64,000 nt of DNA from Methylobacterium tardum (lineage in GTDB: Bacteria; Pseudomonadota; Alphaproteobacteria; Rhizobiales; Beijerinckiaceae): NCBI RefSeq assembly GCF_023546765.1, contig NZ_CP097484.1, positions 1,830,001 to 1,894,000 of the forward strand, read 5' to 3'. Shown piece by piece: positions 61,861-64,000 of this stretch. The position numbers and the translations under genes are program-made. The notes below the pieces were generated by a model, which ran no database searches, was not told the DNA's origin, and saw only the letters and a list, made by a program, of their open reading frames with translations. The stretch's first letter is position 1; each line of letters starts with the position of its first letter.

Positions 61861-64000
61861 ATGATCAGCCGCATCCTCGCCGTCTCGGTCCGCCAGCGCT
61901 GGCTGGTGCTGCTCCTCGTGCTGCTGGCATCGGGCTTCGGCGCCGTCGCGCTCACGAAACTGCCCATCGACGCGGTGCCCGACATCACCAACAACCAGGT
62001 GCAGATCAACACCCTGGCCCCGTCCCTGTCGCCGGCCGACGTCGAGCGGCAGGTCACCTACCCGGTGGAGACCGCGCTCGCCGGCATCAAGGGCCTCGAG
62101 TACACCCGCTCGCTCTCGCGCAACGGCTTCTCGCAGATCACCGCGGTCTTCGCCGAATCCCTCGACATCTACTTCGCCCGCCAGCAGGTCGCCGAGCGCA
62201 TCGCCCAGGTGCGGGAGGACCTGCCCTCCGGGGTCGAGCCGCGGATGGGCCCGATCTCCACGGGTCTCGGCGAGATCACCATGTGGTCGGTCCAGTACGC
62301 GCCGCTGCCTGAGCGCGCGACCGTGCCGGCGGGCCGGCCGGGCTGGCAGCCGGACGGGAGCTACCGGACTCCGGAGGGGCAGGCGCTCAGGACGGAGCTG
62401 GAGCAGGTCGCCTACCTGCGCACGGTCCAGGACTGGATCATCCGGCCGCAGATCAAGTCCGTCCCGGGCGTCGCCGGCGTCGACGGGATCGGCGGCTTCG
62501 AGAAGCAGTACCACGTCCAGCCGGACCCCACGACGCTGACCGCCCTCGACCTCTCCTTCGCGGACGTCGCCCGGGCGCTCCAGGCCAACAACGCCAACCA
62601 GGGCGCCCGCTACCTCGAAGATAACGGCGAGAGCTACGTGGTCCGCGCCGCCGGCCGCCTGGAGGGCCCGGAGGCGATCGCCGACGTGGTCGTGGCGAGC
62701 CGCGGCGGCGTGCCGGTGCGGATCCGCGACGTCGCCACGGTGCGGATCGGGCGCGACCTGCGCACCGGCTCGGCCAGCGAGAACGGTCGTGAGACCGTCA
62801 TCGGCACCGCCCTGATGCGGATCGGCGAGAACAGCCGCACGGTGGCGGCCGCCGTCGACGCCCGCATGGCGCAGATCCGGCGCGCCCTGCCCCCCGGCAT
62901 CGTGGTCCAGACGGTCCTCGACCGGACGCAGCTCGCCGAGGCCACGATCCGCACGGTGGGCCGGAACCTCGCGGAGGGCGCGGCCCTCGTGATCGTCGTG
63001 CTGTTCCTGCTCCTCGGCAACATCCGGGCGGCGCTGATCGCGGCTTTGGTCATCCCGGTCGCCATGCTGATGACCGTGACCGGCATGGTCGAGGGGAAGA
63101 TCTCGGCCAACCTGATGAGCCTCGGCGCGCTGGATTTCGGGCTCATCGCCGACGGGGCGGTGATCATCACCGAGAACGCGCTGCGCCACCTCGCCGAGCG
63201 GCAGCACGCGATCGGGCGGCCCCTCGCGCTGGAGGAGCGCCTGGAGACGGTGCGGGATTCGGCCGAGGAGATGATCAAGCCGTCCCTCTACGGGCAGGCG
63301 ATCATCATCCTGGTCTACGTCCCGCTCCTGACCTTCACGGGCGTCGAGGGCAAGATGTTCCAGCCGATGGCGCTGACCGTCATCCTCGCCCTGGCCTCGG
63401 CCTTCGTGCTGTCGCTGACCTTCGTGCCGGCCCTGATCGCCGTCGCGCTGACCGGCCGGATCACCGAGACCGAGAGCCCCCTCCTCCGCGGCCTGAAGGC
63501 CCTCTACCGGCCGATCCTCGGCGCCGCGATCCGCGCGCCCGCCCCGTTCGTCGGGGCGGCGCTGCTGCTCCTCGCGGGGGCCGGCCTGCTCGCTGCAAGG
63601 CTCGGGACCGAGTTCATCCCGCTCCTCGACGAGAAGAGCATCGCGCTGAACGCCACCCGGATCCCCTCCACCTCGCTGACCCAGTCGCAGGCGATGCAGC
63701 TCAAGGTCGAGCGGGCCATCGCGCAATTCCCGCAGGTCGCCACCGTGTTCTCGAAGACCGGCACCGCCGAGGTCGCCACCGACCCGATGCCGCCGAACTC
63801 CTCCGACACGTTCGTGATGCTCAAGCCGCAGGCGGACTGGCCCGACCCGAGCCTTTCGAAGGCCGAACTGCAGGAGCGGATCGAGGCGTCCTTGAGCGCG
63901 CTCGCCGGCAACGTCTACGAGTTCTCCCAGCCGATCCAGCTGCGCTTCAACGAGCTGCTCGCCGGGACCCGGGGCGACCTCGCCGTGAAGGTGTTCGGCG
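61861..64000 (+). CDS. heavy-metal RND efflux pump (CzcA/CusA family), 3' end beyond the window
   Basis: The first 713 residues of an inner-membrane proton-driven metal exporter are present. It opens ISRILAVSVRQRWLVLLLVL and has KLPIDAVPDITNNQVQINT and VERQVTYPVETALAGIKGLE, characteristic of HME-RND pumps. The proton-relay segment LDFGLIADGAVIITEN keeps Asp425, Asp431 and Glu438, the residues needed by CzcA. The exact metal (Co/Zn/Cd or Cu/Ag) cannot be told from the visible part. It is cut by the right edge. Confidence 0.94.
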   Translation, partial: MISRILAVSVRQRWLVLLLVLLASGFGAVALTKLPIDAVPDITNNQVQINTLAPSLSPADVERQVTYPVETALAGIKGLEYTRSLSRNGFSQITAVFAESLDIYFARQQVAERIAQVREDLPSGVEPRMGPISTGLGEITMWSVQYAPLPERATVPAGRPGWQPDGSYRTPEGQALRTELEQVAYLRTVQDWIIRPQIKSVPGVAGVDGIGGFEKQYHVQPDPTTLTALDLSFADVARALQANNANQGARYLEDNGESYVVRAAGRLEGPEAIADVVVASRGGVPVRIRDVATVRIGRDLRTGSASENGRETVIGTALMRIGENSRTVAAAVDARMAQIRRALPPGIVVQTVLDRTQLAEATIRTVGRNLAEGAALVIVVLFLLLGNIRAALIAALVIPVAMLMTVTGMVEGKISANLMSLGALDFGLIADGAVIITENALRHLAERQHAIGRPLALEERLETVRDSAEEMIKPSLYGQAIIILVYVPLLTFTGVEGKMFQPMALTVILALASAFVLSLTFVPALIAVALTGRITETESPLLRGLKALYRPILGAAIRAPAPFVGAALLLLAGAGLLAARLGTEFIPLLDEKSIALNATRIPSTSLTQSQAMQLKVERAIAQFPQVATVFSKTGTAEVATDPMPPNSSDTFVMLKPQADWPDPSLSKAELQERIEASLSALAGNVYEFSQPIQLRFNELLAGTRGDLAVKVFG

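Overview
This window is very GC-rich, densely coding DNA from an alphaproteobacterium. I infer Methylobacteriaceae, most likely Methylobacterium, from the UrtABCDE system, paired amide/amino-acid ABC systems, many short GC-rich hypothetical proteins and GC-rich intergenic palindromes. No rRNA, tRNA, CRISPR array, insertion sequence or prophage gene was seen.

Layout. 1-9986 (mostly minus): a cell-wall and replication block running rlpA, dacC, tmk, holB, then metG, tatD and an MBL-fold hydrolase cut by the left edge. A DyP peroxidase gene (plus strand) and about 1.1 kb of non-coding DNA sit between holB and metG. 10287-12178: a small ParA ATPase with a ribbon-helix-helix partner, and a PAS protein. 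12306-18038 (minus): a tightly overlapping four-gene glycosylation cluster (GT2, NAD-dependent epimerase, frameshifted GMC oxidoreductase, GT-C membrane glycosyltransferase). 18148-20747: a frameshifted YihY/BrkB membrane protein, a hypothetical protein and a Tat-exported FAH-fold protein. 21425-27266 (minus): the urea ABC transporter urtABCDE with two long palindromic elements between its genes. 27572-29881: two Crp/Fnr regulators around an HWE-type histidine kinase. 30335-35599 (plus): a second Liv/amide-type five-gene ABC transporter. 38276-44441: serine O-acetyltransferase, a family 2 encapsulin shell carrying an internal cyclic-nucleotide-binding-like domain, its cysteine desulfurase cargo, and convergent serA. 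44662-58600: oxidoreductases, an ECF sigma/anti-sigma pair, a LuxR-type regulator, an outer-membrane barrel, an AI-2E-type permease with an extra C-terminal domain, and many small proteins. 58908-64000: an AraC regulator, then a heavy-metal RND efflux locus cut by the right edge.

The most interesting system is the encapsulin locus. CysE makes O-acetylserine on the way to cysteine; the desulfurase strips sulfur from cysteine inside a protein shell; serA next door feeds serine. Together they look like a cysteine-fed, compartmentalised sulfur store or sulfide source, with a shell that may sense a nucleotide.

Three genes (metG, the GMC oxidoreductase, yihY) change reading frame at G-runs or a CG-run, each explained by one missing base. 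Since metG is normally essential, base-calling errors in the assembly are the simplest explanation, and the other two should not be called true pseudogenes without re-sequencing.
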